Below, one piece after another: positions 5,477-5,483 of a stretch of DNA of 5,483 nt (the stretch's first letter is position 1; the number at the start of each line of letters is the position of its first letter). Origin of the DNA: Actinomycetes bacterium (GTDB taxonomy: Bacteria; Actinomycetota; Humimicrobiia; Humimicrobiales; Humimicrobiaceae); NCBI GenBank assembly GCA_030603375.1, contig JAUVXY010000096.1, positions 1 to 5,483 on the forward strand, read 5' to 3'. The notes below the pieces were generated by a model, which saw nothing but the letters and a program-made list of their open reading frames with translations, searched no databases and had not been told where the DNA came from. Position numbers and translations under genes: made by a program.

Positions 5477-5483
5477 TTATGTA

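Larger units (their letters stand above)
5106..5483. other. Intergenic region after the transporter
   Basis: No frame of useful length or recognisable product is present on either strand; the longest readings are around ten codons. The first 250 bases are featureless AT-rich DNA apart from small palindromes such as TAATCAAGATTA (about 5201-5212). The last 120 bases hold two well-formed hairpins and a promoter-like end, listed separately. No terminator directly follows the transporter stop. Confidence 0.6.

Noticed and set aside
1..5483. CRISPR array, toxin-antitoxin pair or phage genes
   Set aside because: No regularly spaced repeats, no small paired genes and no recognisable phage or transposase product were found.

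Overview
This AT-rich window carries a bacterial housekeeping cluster. On the minus strand, reading right to left, it holds the signal recognition particle (SRP) RNA gene, dnaX (DNA polymerase III tau/gamma), ybaB/ebfC (nucleoid-associated protein), recR (recombination mediator) and a tRNA-Ser(CGA). The order SRP RNA - dnaX - ybaB - recR, with a serine tRNA close by, is the arrangement known from Bacillus and other Gram-positive-type bacteria. The SRP RNA is the long form with an Alu domain (about 271 nt), which fits that affiliation. Low GC, the long lysine/serine-rich DnaX linker and the mix of SD-led and SD-less starts suggest a low-GC lineage, possibly uncultivated. A Firmicute or a deep-branching low-GC actinobacterial relative are both possible, and the sequence alone does not settle which.

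Layout: 1-68 is the last few codons of an unidentified plus-strand gene, closed by a strong hairpin terminator (70-124). Positions 125-494 hold no convincing gene. They contain GC-rich patches, several inverted repeats and a perfect 21-bp copy of the tRNA-Ser 3' end. The tRNA is at 495-586 (minus). recR, ybaB and dnaX fill 636-3423 (minus). The SRP RNA is at 3496-3766 (minus), with a TATAAT box exactly placed for a start at its first base. Divergent from it, 3927-5105 (plus) encodes a 12-helix major facilitator transporter of the fosmidomycin-resistance (Fsr) type. Positions 5106-5483 are intergenic, with two clear hairpins and a promoter-like end.

How the genes fit together: the minus-strand block links protein targeting (SRP RNA), the replication clamp loader (DnaX) and recombinational repair (RecR, YbaB) in one likely transcription unit. 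dnaX and ybaB are separated by one base and are probably translationally coupled. The transporter is an independent gene reading the other way.

I found no sign of a new multi-gene system. The points most worth checking are possible -1 frameshifting in dnaX at two A6 tracts just before the tau-specific domain, the tRNA-end duplication with structured DNA beside it, the unusual U73 of the tRNA-Ser, and a probable leaderless start for the transporter.
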